A stretch of DNA of 40,201 bases from the NCBI RefSeq assembly GCF_042679605.1, contig NZ_JBHTMU010000037.1, forward strand, positions 1-40,201, in the 5' to 3' direction. A model generated the notes under the pieces. That model searched no databases and was not told the origin of the DNA. It worked only from the letters and a program-made list of their open reading frames with translations. The position numbers were made by a program, and so were the translations under genes. Source of the stretch: Litorisediminicola beolgyonensis. GTDB lineage: Bacteria > Pseudomonadota > Alphaproteobacteria > Rhodobacterales > Rhodobacteraceae. This document shows, piece after piece, positions 15,997 to 23,532 of the stretch (its first letter is position 1; each line of letters begins with the position of its first letter).

Positions 15997-16512
15997 TCAC
16001 AGCGACGGCGTTTGCAGGTGGTGATAATCCCGGCTGAAATAGACGAGGCCGGGATTGGCGGCGGCGGAGAGATGCACGCCGCGCACCTCGCAGAACATGA
16101 CGGAATGCGATCCCTGTTCGATCAGCGATCCGATGCGGCAGTCGAAGGCGACATTGGCGTCCTTCAGGACCGGGCAGCCGGTCGCCAGCGTGATCCAGTC
16201 GCCCGCGGCCCAGCGATCGACCCCGTCGACATAGCGCGCGAAGGTGTTGCAGAGCTCCTGGTGCTGCGCGGCGAGCACGTTCACGCAGATATGGAAGTTC
16301 TGCAGGAAGAGATCGTGCACGAAGGACTTGCGGTTGATGCAGACCAGCAGCGTCGGCGGGCTGTCGGTCACCGAGCAGACGGCCGAGGCGACAAGCCCGT
16401 GCTTGCCCGCTGGGCCGTCGGTGGTGATCAGGTTCACCGCCGCGCCCATGCGGCTCATGCCCTCGCGGAAGGCGAGCTGGTCCTCGGTGAGGCTCGGCGC
16501 GGCGTCGGTCAT
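15997..16512 (-). CDS. iacG: Flavin reductase, IacG-type
   Basis: A 171-residue member of the HpaC-like flavin reductase family: FREGMSRMGAAVNLITT at the N-terminus, then GLVASAVCSVTDSPPTLLVCI, the standard FMN-binding core, and a late GVHLSAAANPGLVYF segment. Such enzymes make reduced flavin for a two-component monooxygenase, here most likely IacA. The start at 16512 is set by the ATGA overlap with iacF. It is the last gene of the H-A-B-C-D-E-F-G series. Confidence 0.88.
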   Translation of the reverse strand: MTDAAPSLTEDQLAFREGMSRMGAAVNLITTDGPAGKHGLVASAVCSVTDSPPTLLVCINRKSFVHDLFLQNFHICVNVLAAQHQELCNTFARYVDGVDRWAAGDWITLATGCPVLKDANVAFDCRIGSLIEQGSHSVMFCEVRGVHLSAAANPGLVYFSRDYHHLQTPSL

Positions 16513-17474
16513 AGGTCCAGCACCAGCTTGCCGCGCCCGCGCGAGCAGCAGACGCACATCTGGTCGCCGTCCTCGCGCTCCTCGTCCGTCAGGAACTGGT
16601 CGCGGTGGTCGATCTCGCCCTCGAGCACATCGGTGACGCAGGTGCCGCAGACGCCCTCCTCGCATTTCACCTCGACCTTGATGCCGTGCTCGGCGAGCTT
16701 CTTGGCGATGGTGTCGTCGGGGCCGATGGTCAGCGTCAGGCCCGAGGCGCGCGCCTCGACCTCGAACGTGTCGCCGGTCAGGTCCACATCGGCCGAGAAA
16801 TACTCGCGATGAACATTGGCGGTGGCGTGGCCCGCGGCTTCGGCGCTGTCGATCACCCAGTCCATGAAGCCCTGCGGGCCGCAGACATAGAGATGCGTGT
16901 CCGGAGACGGCGCGGGCAGGTCGCGGCCGAGATCGAGCTTCTGCGCCGGGTCCTCATCGTCATGGTGGAAGACGACGCGTCCCGCGAAGGGCGCGGCGGT
17001 CAGCTCGTCGTAGAAGGCGGTGACGTCGCGCGAGCGGGTGCAGTAATGCAGGGTGAAGGGCTTGCCGAGCGCGTGGAGCCGCTTGGCCATGGCGATCATC
17101 GGGGTGATGCCGATGCCGCCGCCCAGAAGCACCGTGGTCGCCGCGCTTTCCTCGAGCGGGAAGTGGTTGCGCGGCCCCTCGACGGAGAGGGTGGCACCGG
17201 GCTGCGCGATGCGGTGGACCTCGACCGAGCCGCCGCGCGAGGCCGGGTCCTTGAGGACGCCGATCTCGTAGAAGCCGGTCTCGGCGGGGTCGGAGCAGAG
17301 CGAATACTGCCGCCAGAGATCGACCTCGGGCAGGTAGATGTCGAGATGCGCGCCCGCGCTCACGGGGGGCAGATCGTCGCCGGTCAGGCGGATGCGGGCG
17401 ATGCCGCCCCGGTCGTCGATCCGCTCGGAGACGGTGAGCGTCATGGTCTGGGTATCGGTCATGTCAAAGCTCAT
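16509..17474 (-). CDS. iacF: Rieske oxygenase reductase, phthalate dioxygenase reductase type, IacF-like
   Basis: A 321-residue reductase with the FMN/FAD-binding barrel (RQYSLCSDP, about residue 55), the NAD-binding domain (LLGGGIGITPMIAMA, about 118-132) and a C-terminal plant-type 2Fe-2S ferredoxin domain (CEEGVCGTC, later CVCC). The domain order flavin-NAD-ferredoxin is that of the phthalate dioxygenase reductase/VanB group. It should pass electrons from NADH to the IacC/IacD oxygenase. The start at 17474 lies in an ATGA overlap with iacE; an in-frame ATG at 17462 is the alternative. Confidence 0.9.
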   Translation of the reverse strand: MSFDMTDTQTMTLTVSERIDDRGGIARIRLTGDDLPPVSAGAHLDIYLPEVDLWRQYSLCSDPAETGFYEIGVLKDPASRGGSVEVHRIAQPGATLSVEGPRNHFPLEESAATTVLLGGGIGITPMIAMAKRLHALGKPFTLHYCTRSRDVTAFYDELTAAPFAGRVVFHHDDEDPAQKLDLGRDLPAPSPDTHLYVCGPQGFMDWVIDSAEAAGHATANVHREYFSADVDLTGDTFEVEARASGLTLTIGPDDTIAKKLAEHGIKVEVKCEEGVCGTCVTDVLEGEIDHRDQFLTDEEREDGDQMCVCCSRGRGKLVLDL

Positions 17475-18229
17475 CTCATGTAGATCCCGCCGTTCACGTC
17501 CCAGCAGGCGCCGTTGACGAAACCGGCGCGGGGCGCGGCGAGCATCGCGGCCAGTTCGGCCACGAATTTCGGGTCGCCCAGGTCGCCGACGGGGATGTTC
17601 TTCTTGGCGATCTCGATATTTTCGCCCAGCACCGCGCGCACCATCGGCGTGTCCATCGGTCCCGGCGCGATGGCGTTGCAGGTCACGCCGAAGGGCGCGA
17701 GGTCGCGCGCGAAGATCTTGGTCAGGGTCAGGATCGCGCCCTTGGAGGCGGCGTAATGCGCCCCCGTCGCGGTCCCGCCGTTCTGCCCCGCGAGCGAGGC
17801 CATGTTGACGATGCGCCCGTAGCCGCGCTCCTTCATGTGGCGGCCGAAGATCTGGCAGCCCGCGAAGGTGCCGCCGGCATTGGTGGCCATGACCTCGTTG
17901 AAGAACGCGGGCTCGATCTCGAGCACCGGCTGCACCGCGGTCCGCGCAGCGTTGTTCACCAGCACCTCGACCGAGCCGTAGAAAGTGATGCACTGGTCGA
18001 GAACGGTCTGGAAATCCTCGGGCTTCGTGACGTCGAGCGTCGCGGTGGTCGCGGTCTCTCCCGAGAGATCGAGCTCGGAGGCCACCGCCTTGGCGGGCTC
18101 CGGATCTCTATCGGTGATGACCACGCGGAAGCCGTCGCGGTGCAGCGCGCGCGCGACCTCGGCCCCGAAGCCGCGCGCGCCGCCGGTGATGACGGCCGTC
18201 TGGATATGGTCGGGCAAGGGCGCGGCCAT
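17471..18229 (-). CDS. iacE: Short-chain dehydrogenase/reductase, IacE-type
   Basis: A 252-residue classical SDR. The cofactor loop is TGGARGFG (residues 15-22), the structural NNA motif is at about 92, and the catalytic Ser (NMASLAG) and YAASK (about 159-163) are in place. Asp after the second strand (ITDRD) indicates NAD preference. In the iac pathway the SDR is thought to act on an oxidised indole-acetate intermediate (toward dioxindole-3-acetate). It overlaps its neighbours on both sides, firmly inside the operon. Confidence 0.9.
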   Translation of the reverse strand: MAAPLPDHIQTAVITGGARGFGAEVARALHRDGFRVVITDRDPEPAKAVASELDLSGETATTATLDVTKPEDFQTVLDQCITFYGSVEVLVNNAARTAVQPVLEIEPAFFNEVMATNAGGTFAGCQIFGRHMKERGYGRIVNMASLAGQNGGTATGAHYAASKGAILTLTKIFARDLAPFGVTCNAIAPGPMDTPMVRAVLGENIEIAKKNIPVGDLGDPKFVAELAAMLAAPRAGFVNGACWDVNGGIYMR

Positions 18230-18723
18230 CAGAAGAGATAGCTGAACGAGTTCAGCATCCCGTCAGAGTTCAGAAGCCGGATCACCTTGGAGTGCAGCTT
18301 GAAGCCGTCCTCGGTCGCCTTGAGCTCGTAGGCCACGTTCCCGGCCCAGACGCGCTGGCGTCCGAACTTGTCCTCGACCAGGTGCTCGGCGGCACGGACG
18401 GTGATCATGTCGCCCTCGGCGCGGTCGATCACGATCCGGCTGATGGTGCGCACGGTCACCGCGGGCGGCGCCGACGAGATCGAAAACCCCGCCTGGAAGC
18501 GCCCGACCCGGTCGCGGCGCATCTTGGCGTTGTCGTAGCAGAGGTTCAGCTGGTTGGCGTAATCCTCGCCCTCGCCCATCGGCATGATGTACATGCCGTC
18601 CTCGGTCCAGAGGTCGAGCCAGGCGTCATAGGCGCAGGCGTCGAGCAGGTCGGCCTCGTGCCAGACGAAACGGGTCACATCGTTCAGAAGCGCCGACGTG
18701 TCGATCTTGGACATCTCGGTCAT
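18229..18723 (-). CDS. iacD: Rieske aromatic oxygenase small (beta) subunit, IacD-like
   Basis: A 164-residue protein of the ring-hydroxylating dioxygenase beta subunit family (cystatin-like alpha+beta fold): FVWHEADLLDACAYDAWLDLWTED at the start and RISRIVIDRAEGD in the middle are characteristic. The start at 18723 lies in an ATGA overlap with the large-subunit stop; the frame extends six codons further upstream but inside the large subunit. It has no cofactor and builds the alpha3beta3 oxygenase with IacC. Confidence 0.92.
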   Translation of the reverse strand: MTEMSKIDTSALLNDVTRFVWHEADLLDACAYDAWLDLWTEDGMYIMPMGEGEDYANQLNLCYDNAKMRRDRVGRFQAGFSISSAPPAVTVRTISRIVIDRAEGDMITVRAAEHLVEDKFGRQRVWAGNVAYELKATEDGFKLHSKVIRLLNSDGMLNSFSYLF

Positions 18724-19994
18724 GCCATCATCCTCTTCCACATCTGGTAGGCGGCGCGCATGCCGGTCTCGGCGCTGATATGGCCGCGCGGACCCGCGGT
18801 GCCGGGCTCTTCGTCGACGAGCCCGCGATTGACGAGAATGGGCAGGCTCTCGCCGCCCTTGGTGCCGCGCTGGACGCGCTCCCAGACCTCGGCGTCATCG
18901 GGGCTTCCGAAGCCCATCGGTCCCTGAAAATGCTCGTGCAGGCGCATCCGCATCCGGTTCGCGGCCGCCGGGCCGCCCTCCATGCCGAGCGCCATGTGCC
19001 GGATGTCGGTCTTCTCGACGCTGACCGGGGTCAGCACGCGGAAGAAGGCGAGGCTGAAGGACACGTTGGGAAAGAGGTTGAGGTTGAAGCCCGCCCCGCC
19101 GACCGCACGCACGATGCGCTTGACCTGATCCTCGGGATAGCCTTCGTCGCGTAACTCTTGCGCCAACTCGTCAAAGCGGGCCGGGATCGGATCGTCGAGG
19201 TTGGCCTCGAGATCTTCGAGCTCGGGGATCATCATCATCACCGAATGGCCGTTGCCAAGGTCCTCGACCCAGCCGCGCCCCTTGTCGAGAAAGTCGAACA
19301 TCTCGTTCGTCGCGCCGTCGAGCGACTGCAGGAAACTCTTGTGCACGACCGGGAAGTGATAGGCGTCGGTGGTGTTCTCGAGCTGCACCTTCCAGTTCAT
19401 CGGAACGCTGAACTGGTGCTCGCCCAGAACTTTGATCGGGAAACCGCCGCCTTGCTTCATGAAGAGGTCGATATAGCGGCAGACCTCCGCCCCGAGGAAA
19501 TCGGTCAGCGGCTCGATCTCCTCGTTGAAGGTGGCGAAGACCATGCCCTGGTAGCTTTCGGTCCGGAGCTTCAGGAGACCGTGCTGGGACTTGTCGAAAT
19601 CGTCGCCATATTGCTCGGGGTAGGGCAGCGCGCGCAGGCTGCCGTCGAGCCCGTAGCCCCAGCCGTGATAGGGGCACTGGAAGGACGCGGTCTTGCCCTT
19701 CTTGACCTCGCAGACCGTCGCGGCGCGGTGGCGGCAGCGGTTGACCATGACGTGGATCTTGCCCTTGCGGTCGCGCACCACGATCACCGGCTCGAGCCCG
19801 ACATTCGACAGCTTGAACGACCCCTTGGCGGGGAACTCGCTCTCATGGGCGACGAAGACCCAGGTGCGCTTGAAGATGCGCTCCATCTCCTCGGCGAAGA
19901 GGTCCGGGTCCTCGTACATCTCGGTCGCGACCTTGGCGTTCTTCTCGTCGTAGAGCGCGTCCAGATCGCTGAATTTCGGCATATCGAGGGACAT
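18720..19994 (-). CDS. iacC: Rieske aromatic oxygenase large (alpha) subunit, IacC-like
   Basis: A 424-residue alpha subunit. The Rieske 2Fe-2S ligands are CRH at about residues 87-89 and CPYH at about 107-110. The mononuclear iron site is ENTTDAYHFPVVH (about 205-217), including the bridging Asp and two His. In the iac pathway this oxygenase converts the oxidised indole-acetate intermediate (dioxindole-3-acetate) toward catechol. It is intact and of normal length, and it overlaps iacD by four bases. The iac assignment rests on the full neighbouring gene set, since large subunits alone are hard to tell apart. Confidence 0.93.
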   Translation of the reverse strand: MSLDMPKFSDLDALYDEKNAKVATEMYEDPDLFAEEMERIFKRTWVFVAHESEFPAKGSFKLSNVGLEPVIVVRDRKGKIHVMVNRCRHRAATVCEVKKGKTASFQCPYHGWGYGLDGSLRALPYPEQYGDDFDKSQHGLLKLRTESYQGMVFATFNEEIEPLTDFLGAEVCRYIDLFMKQGGGFPIKVLGEHQFSVPMNWKVQLENTTDAYHFPVVHKSFLQSLDGATNEMFDFLDKGRGWVEDLGNGHSVMMMIPELEDLEANLDDPIPARFDELAQELRDEGYPEDQVKRIVRAVGGAGFNLNLFPNVSFSLAFFRVLTPVSVEKTDIRHMALGMEGGPAAANRMRMRLHEHFQGPMGFGSPDDAEVWERVQRGTKGGESLPILVNRGLVDEEPGTAGPRGHISAETGMRAAYQMWKRMMA

Positions 19995-19997
19995 GGA

Positions 19998-20369
19998 TCA
20001 GCTCCTGTGCTGTGCGGGAATCTCGAGCGCGCGGCCCATCCGCGCCTCGACGGTCATGTATTTCCAGAGCCGGTCATTGGCCTCGCCCACCGGCGTCGTG
20101 CGCAGGAGGTTGCAGGCGGCCTGCACCGTCGCGCGGTCGGGGAAATCGGCGAGGATGTACCAGGTGAAGGGAAAGCCCTGCGTCGCGCCCACCATCGTCT
20201 GGTCGTCGTCGAAGGTGCCGACGATCTCGACGCCGTCGAGATCCGCGATGCCGCGCATCAGCGCCTGCGTCGCGGTCCAGACCGGGCCGATCTGGTCGAA
20301 GGGCAGCGAGAAGAAGGTCGGGTGGTTGTTGAAGCACAGAAGCGTGCGGATCGGTTGCGTCTCGGACAT
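19998..20369 (-). CDS. iacB: Small conserved protein, IacB-like
   Basis: A 123-residue protein with a ferredoxin-like alpha+beta character, resembling muconolactone-isomerase or dimeric alpha-beta barrel proteins (TWYILADFPDRATVQAACNLLRTTPVG). No catalytic motif is evident. Its position between iacA and iacC and its length match IacB, a protein of unknown function reported in iac clusters; a recently suggested role is in processing hydroxylated indole-acetate intermediates. It lies 3 bases before iacC and 11 bases after iacA. Confidence 0.75.
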   Translation of the reverse strand: MSETQPIRTLLCFNNHPTFFSLPFDQIGPVWTATQALMRGIADLDGVEIVGTFDDDQTMVGATQGFPFTWYILADFPDRATVQAACNLLRTTPVGEANDRLWKYMTVEARMGRALEIPAQHRS

Positions 20370-20380
20370 CGGGCGCCTCC

Positions 20381-21520
20381 TTACGGGTAGCCGGGCATGG
20401 TGGGTTCGTCGAACATCGCGGCGCCCGCCGCGGTGATCGTGCCTTCCGACAGGAAGGCGTGCTGCGCGACCGAGGCCGCGTCGATCATGTTGCGGATCAG
20501 CGGGTGGCCCTGCTCGATCGCGGTCGAGCCGCCGAGCGCGAAGGCCATGCGCGCCGCCTCGGCCCCGTCGAGGGCCGCTTTCGAGGCGACCAGCCGGAGG
20601 CGGACATGAAGATCGCGGTCGACCGCGTCGTCATGGGCGAGCGCCTCCCACGCCTCGTCGAGCGTGTCGTAGAAGAGTGCCCGCGCGCCGAGGTAGAGAC
20701 TGCGCGCCTTGGCGTATTCGGTTTGCAGATAGGCGCGCGCGCAGGGCTTCGGCCCGCCGGTCACCGAGGCGCGGCTGCCGGTCTCGTGCAGGTGATCGAG
20801 CGCGGCGCGGGCCGCGCCGAGCGCGACGACGGCCAGGACCTGGCTCGCGAGCGCCATCGAGGGGTAGCGGAACTGCCGGTCGTCCATCTGCGGCTTCGAG
20901 CCGCGCACGAAGGTCCATTCGGGCGGCACGACGACGCCGTCGACCTTGATGTCATGGCTGCCGGTGGCGGCGAGCCCCACGGTCTTCCAGGTGTCCACGA
21001 CCTCGACCTTCGCACGGGGCATGATCGCGATCAGCGGCAGCTTGGTATCGTTGCCCTCGACCTTGATGCCCGCGCCCGCGAGGTCGGCGCCCATGATGCC
21101 CGAGCCCCAGGGCCACTGGCCGCGCACCTCGTAGCCGCCGGGCACGGTCTTGGCGGGCTGCGGCGGGAACATGGCGCCAGCGAAAACGGTGTCGGGGTTG
21201 GTGCGGAAGATCTCGGCATAGGTTTCGGGCGGCAGGGTCGCCAGGTAGGTGGCCGAGACCCCGAAGCTCGCGACCCATCCGGCCGAGGCATCGGCGGAGG
21301 CGATATCCTCGATCAGGCGGCAGAACTCGGCCGGCGACTTGGCGTCGCCGCCGAAGCGCTCGGGCACGAAGGCGCGGTAGACGCCGAGCGTCTTGAACTG
21401 GTCGACCACGTCCTGCGGGATGTGGCGCAGCGCCTGGAACTCGGTGGCGCGGGCGCGGATGCCGGAGAGGATCCGATCCTTCGCAGCGGGATCCTGAGCC
21501 ACGGTGGCTGGGGCGTTCAT
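20381..21520 (-). CDS. iacA: Acyl-CoA dehydrogenase-fold flavin monooxygenase, IacA-type
   Basis: A 379-residue protein with the acyl-CoA dehydrogenase fold, of the branch that works as two-component monooxygenases (HsaA/DszC-like): FVPERFGGDAKSPAEFCRLIEDIASADASAGW near residues 50-80 and the flavin-site TVGLAATGSHDIKVDGV around 180-196. IacA carries out the first attack on indole-3-acetate with flavin supplied by a reductase, here IacG. The start at 21520 follows AAGGAGGAAC at good spacing and overlaps the iacH stop by four bases. Confidence 0.9.
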   Translation of the reverse strand: MNAPATVAQDPAAKDRILSGIRARATEFQALRHIPQDVVDQFKTLGVYRAFVPERFGGDAKSPAEFCRLIEDIASADASAGWVASFGVSATYLATLPPETYAEIFRTNPDTVFAGAMFPPQPAKTVPGGYEVRGQWPWGSGIMGADLAGAGIKVEGNDTKLPLIAIMPRAKVEVVDTWKTVGLAATGSHDIKVDGVVVPPEWTFVRGSKPQMDDRQFRYPSMALASQVLAVVALGAARAALDHLHETGSRASVTGGPKPCARAYLQTEYAKARSLYLGARALFYDTLDEAWEALAHDDAVDRDLHVRLRLVASKAALDGAEAARMAFALGGSTAIEQGHPLIRNMIDAASVAQHAFLSEGTITAAGAAMFDEPTMPGYP

Positions 21521-22671
21521 GAAAGTTCCTCCTTGCGGAATAGGGGGCAGGTATCTGCCATCCACTCGGCGACCGCGCAGAGCTGCGCGTCCTCGCCCTT
21601 GCGGCCGATGATCTGGAGACCGAGCGGCAGATCGCCCGTGACCGGCAGCGCGATCGCGGGGTGGCCGCTCAGGTTGAAGGGGCGCAGGAAGCGCGTCAGG
21701 TCGAGCACCCGCGCCGGATCGTCGGCCTCGGCCAGCGTCGGCGGGATGGTCGGCAGCGCCGGGGTGATGAGGATGTCGGCACGCGAGAGCGCGTCATCGA
21801 CCTCGGCGGTGAACCGGGCGCGGACCTCCTCGGCCTTCGCGACCGCGTCCTCGGTGATCGTCCCGGCGGCGGCGAGGCGCGCGCGGATATCGGCACCGAG
21901 ACGGGGATCGTCGAGAAGCGCGTGGCAGGCGGCATGTGTCTCCGCGCCGATCAGCGTCATGGCGGCGTCGAAGGCCTCGGCCATGCCGGGAAGCGTGACG
22001 TAGCCTGCGTCGGGCAGGCCCTCCATCAGGCCGTAGATCAGCGACTCGCCCACCTTGGGCTCGAGATTGTCGGCCTTGATGCGGACGATGCGGGGCGCCG
22101 AGGTCAGGGGCTCCGGCGAGAAACTCGGATCGGCGGCCGCCATCGCGCGGGTGAGCATGGCGGCAGAGCGGGCGAACACGCCGACGCAGTCGAGCGAGCT
22201 TTCGGCGGGATGGCAGCCCGCGCGGCTGATCCGCCCGAATGTCGGCTTCATGCCGTAGATGCCGCAGCAGATCGCGGGCTGGCGCACCGAGCCGCCGGTA
22301 TCGGTGCCGATCGCGACGTCGCAGAGACCCGCGGCCACGGCCACCGCCGAGCCCGACGACGAGCCGCCGGGAATCCGGTCGGGCCAGCGCGGGTTGATCG
22401 GGGTTCCGAAGGCGGCATTGATGCCGGTCATGCCGTAGGCCAGCTCGTGCATCTTGGCCTTGCCGGTCAGATGCGCGCCGCTCTCCAGGAGATCCTGCAC
22501 GACCTGCGCGTGACGCTCTGCCGGGGCCCGGTCGCGCAGCGCCGCGGAGCCCGAGGCCGTCACCTCGCCCGCGATGTCGATGCAGTCCTTGACCACCACC
22601 GACACACCGGAGCGGGACCCGAGATCGAACGGGCGCACGAGTGCAGAATGGTCATCCCTTGGAGCGGGCAT
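21517..22671 (-). CDS. iacH: Amidase-signature family protein, IacH-type
   Basis: A 384-residue amidase-signature protein with the complete triad: Lys in VVVKDCIDIAG, cis-Ser in PGGSSSGSAVAV and nucleophile Ser in TDTGGSVRQPA. It is somewhat shorter than typical amidases of 450-500 residues, as are IacH proteins. Its function in indole-3-acetate breakdown is unsettled; hydrolysis of amide conjugates or of a lactam intermediate is proposed. The ATG at 22671 is chosen over the GTG at 22701 because AGGGA lies 10 bases upstream and the protein then starts at a normal point. It is the first gene of the leftward operon. Confidence 0.87.
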   Translation of the reverse strand: MPAPRDDHSALVRPFDLGSRSGVSVVVKDCIDIAGEVTASGSAALRDRAPAERHAQVVQDLLESGAHLTGKAKMHELAYGMTGINAAFGTPINPRWPDRIPGGSSSGSAVAVAAGLCDVAIGTDTGGSVRQPAICCGIYGMKPTFGRISRAGCHPAESSLDCVGVFARSAAMLTRAMAAADPSFSPEPLTSAPRIVRIKADNLEPKVGESLIYGLMEGLPDAGYVTLPGMAEAFDAAMTLIGAETHAACHALLDDPRLGADIRARLAAAGTITEDAVAKAEEVRARFTAEVDDALSRADILITPALPTIPPTLAEADDPARVLDLTRFLRPFNLSGHPAIALPVTGDLPLGLQIIGRKGEDAQLCAVAEWMADTCPLFRKEELS

Positions 22672-22684
22672 CACGCAATTTTCC

Positions 22685-22716
22685 CTGTTGGTCGTCCGCA
22701 CTGTTGGTCGTGCGAT
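22685..22716. repeat. Tandem 16-base direct repeat in the iacH leader
   Basis: CTGTTGGTCGTCCGCA (22685-22700) is followed at once by CTGTTGGTCGTGCGAT (22701-22716), identical at 13 of 16 positions. It lies between the iacH start and the AT-rich control region. It may be a local duplication or a pair of regulator half-sites. Confidence 0.7.
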
Positions 22717-22717
22717 T

Positions 22718-22735
22718 TACAGTAAAATTACTGTA
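22718..22735. promoter_or_regulatory. Palindrome TACAGTAA-AA-TTACTGTA, candidate operator
   Basis: A perfect inverted repeat with 8-base arms and a 2-base centre lies in the AT-rich gap between the divergent iacH and iacI genes. The size and symmetry fit a MarR-type dimer site. The gap is far richer in A+T than anything around it. Confidence 0.6.
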
Positions 22736-22752
22736 GTAGACCCCTGCGTCAA

Positions 22753-22774
22753 GAATTTTCACGTGAATTTTGAA
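22753..22774. promoter_or_regulatory. Shared motif centred on TTTTCACGTGAA, candidate regulator site
   Basis: The core TTCACGTGAA (22758-22767) is a perfect palindrome. The longer pattern TTTTCACGTnAnTTTTGA is repeated upstream of tctC at 28147-28168, and a shorter form (AAATTCACGTT) precedes the MarR gene at 32787. Recurrence at three regulated starts suggests one regulator, possibly that MarR protein. Confidence 0.55.
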
Positions 22775-22838
22775 TTGTTCTTTCGGGACAAGCCGTAGTC
22801 CGTTATATTACATGAATATTACCATAACGGAGGATCCC

Positions 22839-23402
22839 ATGTCCCAGGACACCATTGCGACACTTGAACGGCGCATCGCGCGTCTCGAGGCCGAATCGGA
22901 GGTGCGCCGCGTGCAGGCGCGGTACATGTTCCTCTGCGACACCCCCAATCCCGAGTTCGGCTCCGAGGACGATGCCGACCGGATCGACCGGATCATGGAG
23001 CTCTTCGCGCCCGAGGCCGTCTGGGAAGGCGTCGGCGAGTATTACGACAACCAGTTCGGCCGGGCCGAGGGCTGGGATGCGGTGAAAAAGCACTTCCAGG
23101 GGTTCTGGGGCGGCAAGACCGATCCGCAGCTGATCCTGAACTGCCACTACCTGACATCCGAGCAGATCCGCGTCTCGGACGACGCGATGACCGCCGAGGG
23201 CAACTGGGTCCACATGCAGCCTTGGCTCTTTTCCGACGGCAAGGCGCTGCTGCGCTCCTCGCGGCTCTGGAACAGCTACCGCAAATGCGACGACGGCCAG
23301 TGGCGGTTCACCCGCAACCGGACCGAGAACGTCTTCGTCGCCCCCCTGCCCGCGACCTGGGCCTCTGATTACCCGTCGAAATCGGTGCTGATGGCGCCCT
23401 GA
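22839..23402 (+). CDS. iacI: SnoaL-like (NTF2-fold) protein, IacI-type
   Basis: A 187-residue protein with the SnoaL/NTF2-like fold: a leading helix (TLERRIARLEAESEVRRVQARYMFLCD), IMELFAPEAVWEGVG in the middle and a C-terminal barrel (GQWRFTRNRTENVFVAPLP). IacI proteins of indole-3-acetate clusters have this fold and size; their exact role is not settled. The ATG at 22839 is preceded by a strong GGAGG ribosome site; an in-frame ATG at 22812 lacks one. It diverges from iacH and is followed by its own terminator. Confidence 0.85.
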   Translation: MSQDTIATLERRIARLEAESEVRRVQARYMFLCDTPNPEFGSEDDADRIDRIMELFAPEAVWEGVGEYYDNQFGRAEGWDAVKKHFQGFWGGKTDPQLILNCHYLTSEQIRVSDDAMTAEGNWVHMQPWLFSDGKALLRSSRLWNSYRKCDDGQWRFTRNRTENVFVAPLPATWASDYPSKSVLMAP

Positions 23403-23428
23403 GCGCCACCCGAGGCCGACCGAATTTC

Positions 23429-23464
23429 AAAGCGCCGCCCGGATCGCCGAGCGGCGCTTTTTCG
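23429..23464 (+). terminator. Intrinsic terminator of iacI
   Basis: Perfect 10-base arms AAAGCGCCGC (23429-23438) and GCGGCGCTTT (23451-23460) run into a TTTTT stretch. Confidence 0.9.
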
Positions 23465-23473
23465 TGCCGGCAG

Positions 23474-23508
23474 AAAAAGACCCGACCAAGCGCAGGCTTG
23501 GCCGGGCC
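23474..23508 (-). terminator. Intrinsic terminator of the aldehyde dehydrogenase operon
   Basis: Read leftward, GGCCCGGCCAAGC pairs with GCTTGGTCGGGTC (23496-23508 with 23479-23491, two G-T pairs) around a 4-base loop and is followed by TTTTT (23474-23478). It ends the leftward operon 25 bases after the aldehyde dehydrogenase stop. Confidence 0.9.
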
Positions 23509-23532
23509 AGGAGGTCCAACGCAGGGGAGGCG

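Noticed and set aside
16509..17993. A 494-residue reductase starting at 17993
   Set aside because: The first 170 codons lie out of frame within iacE; the ATGA-coupled start at 17474 gives a normal three-domain reductase.
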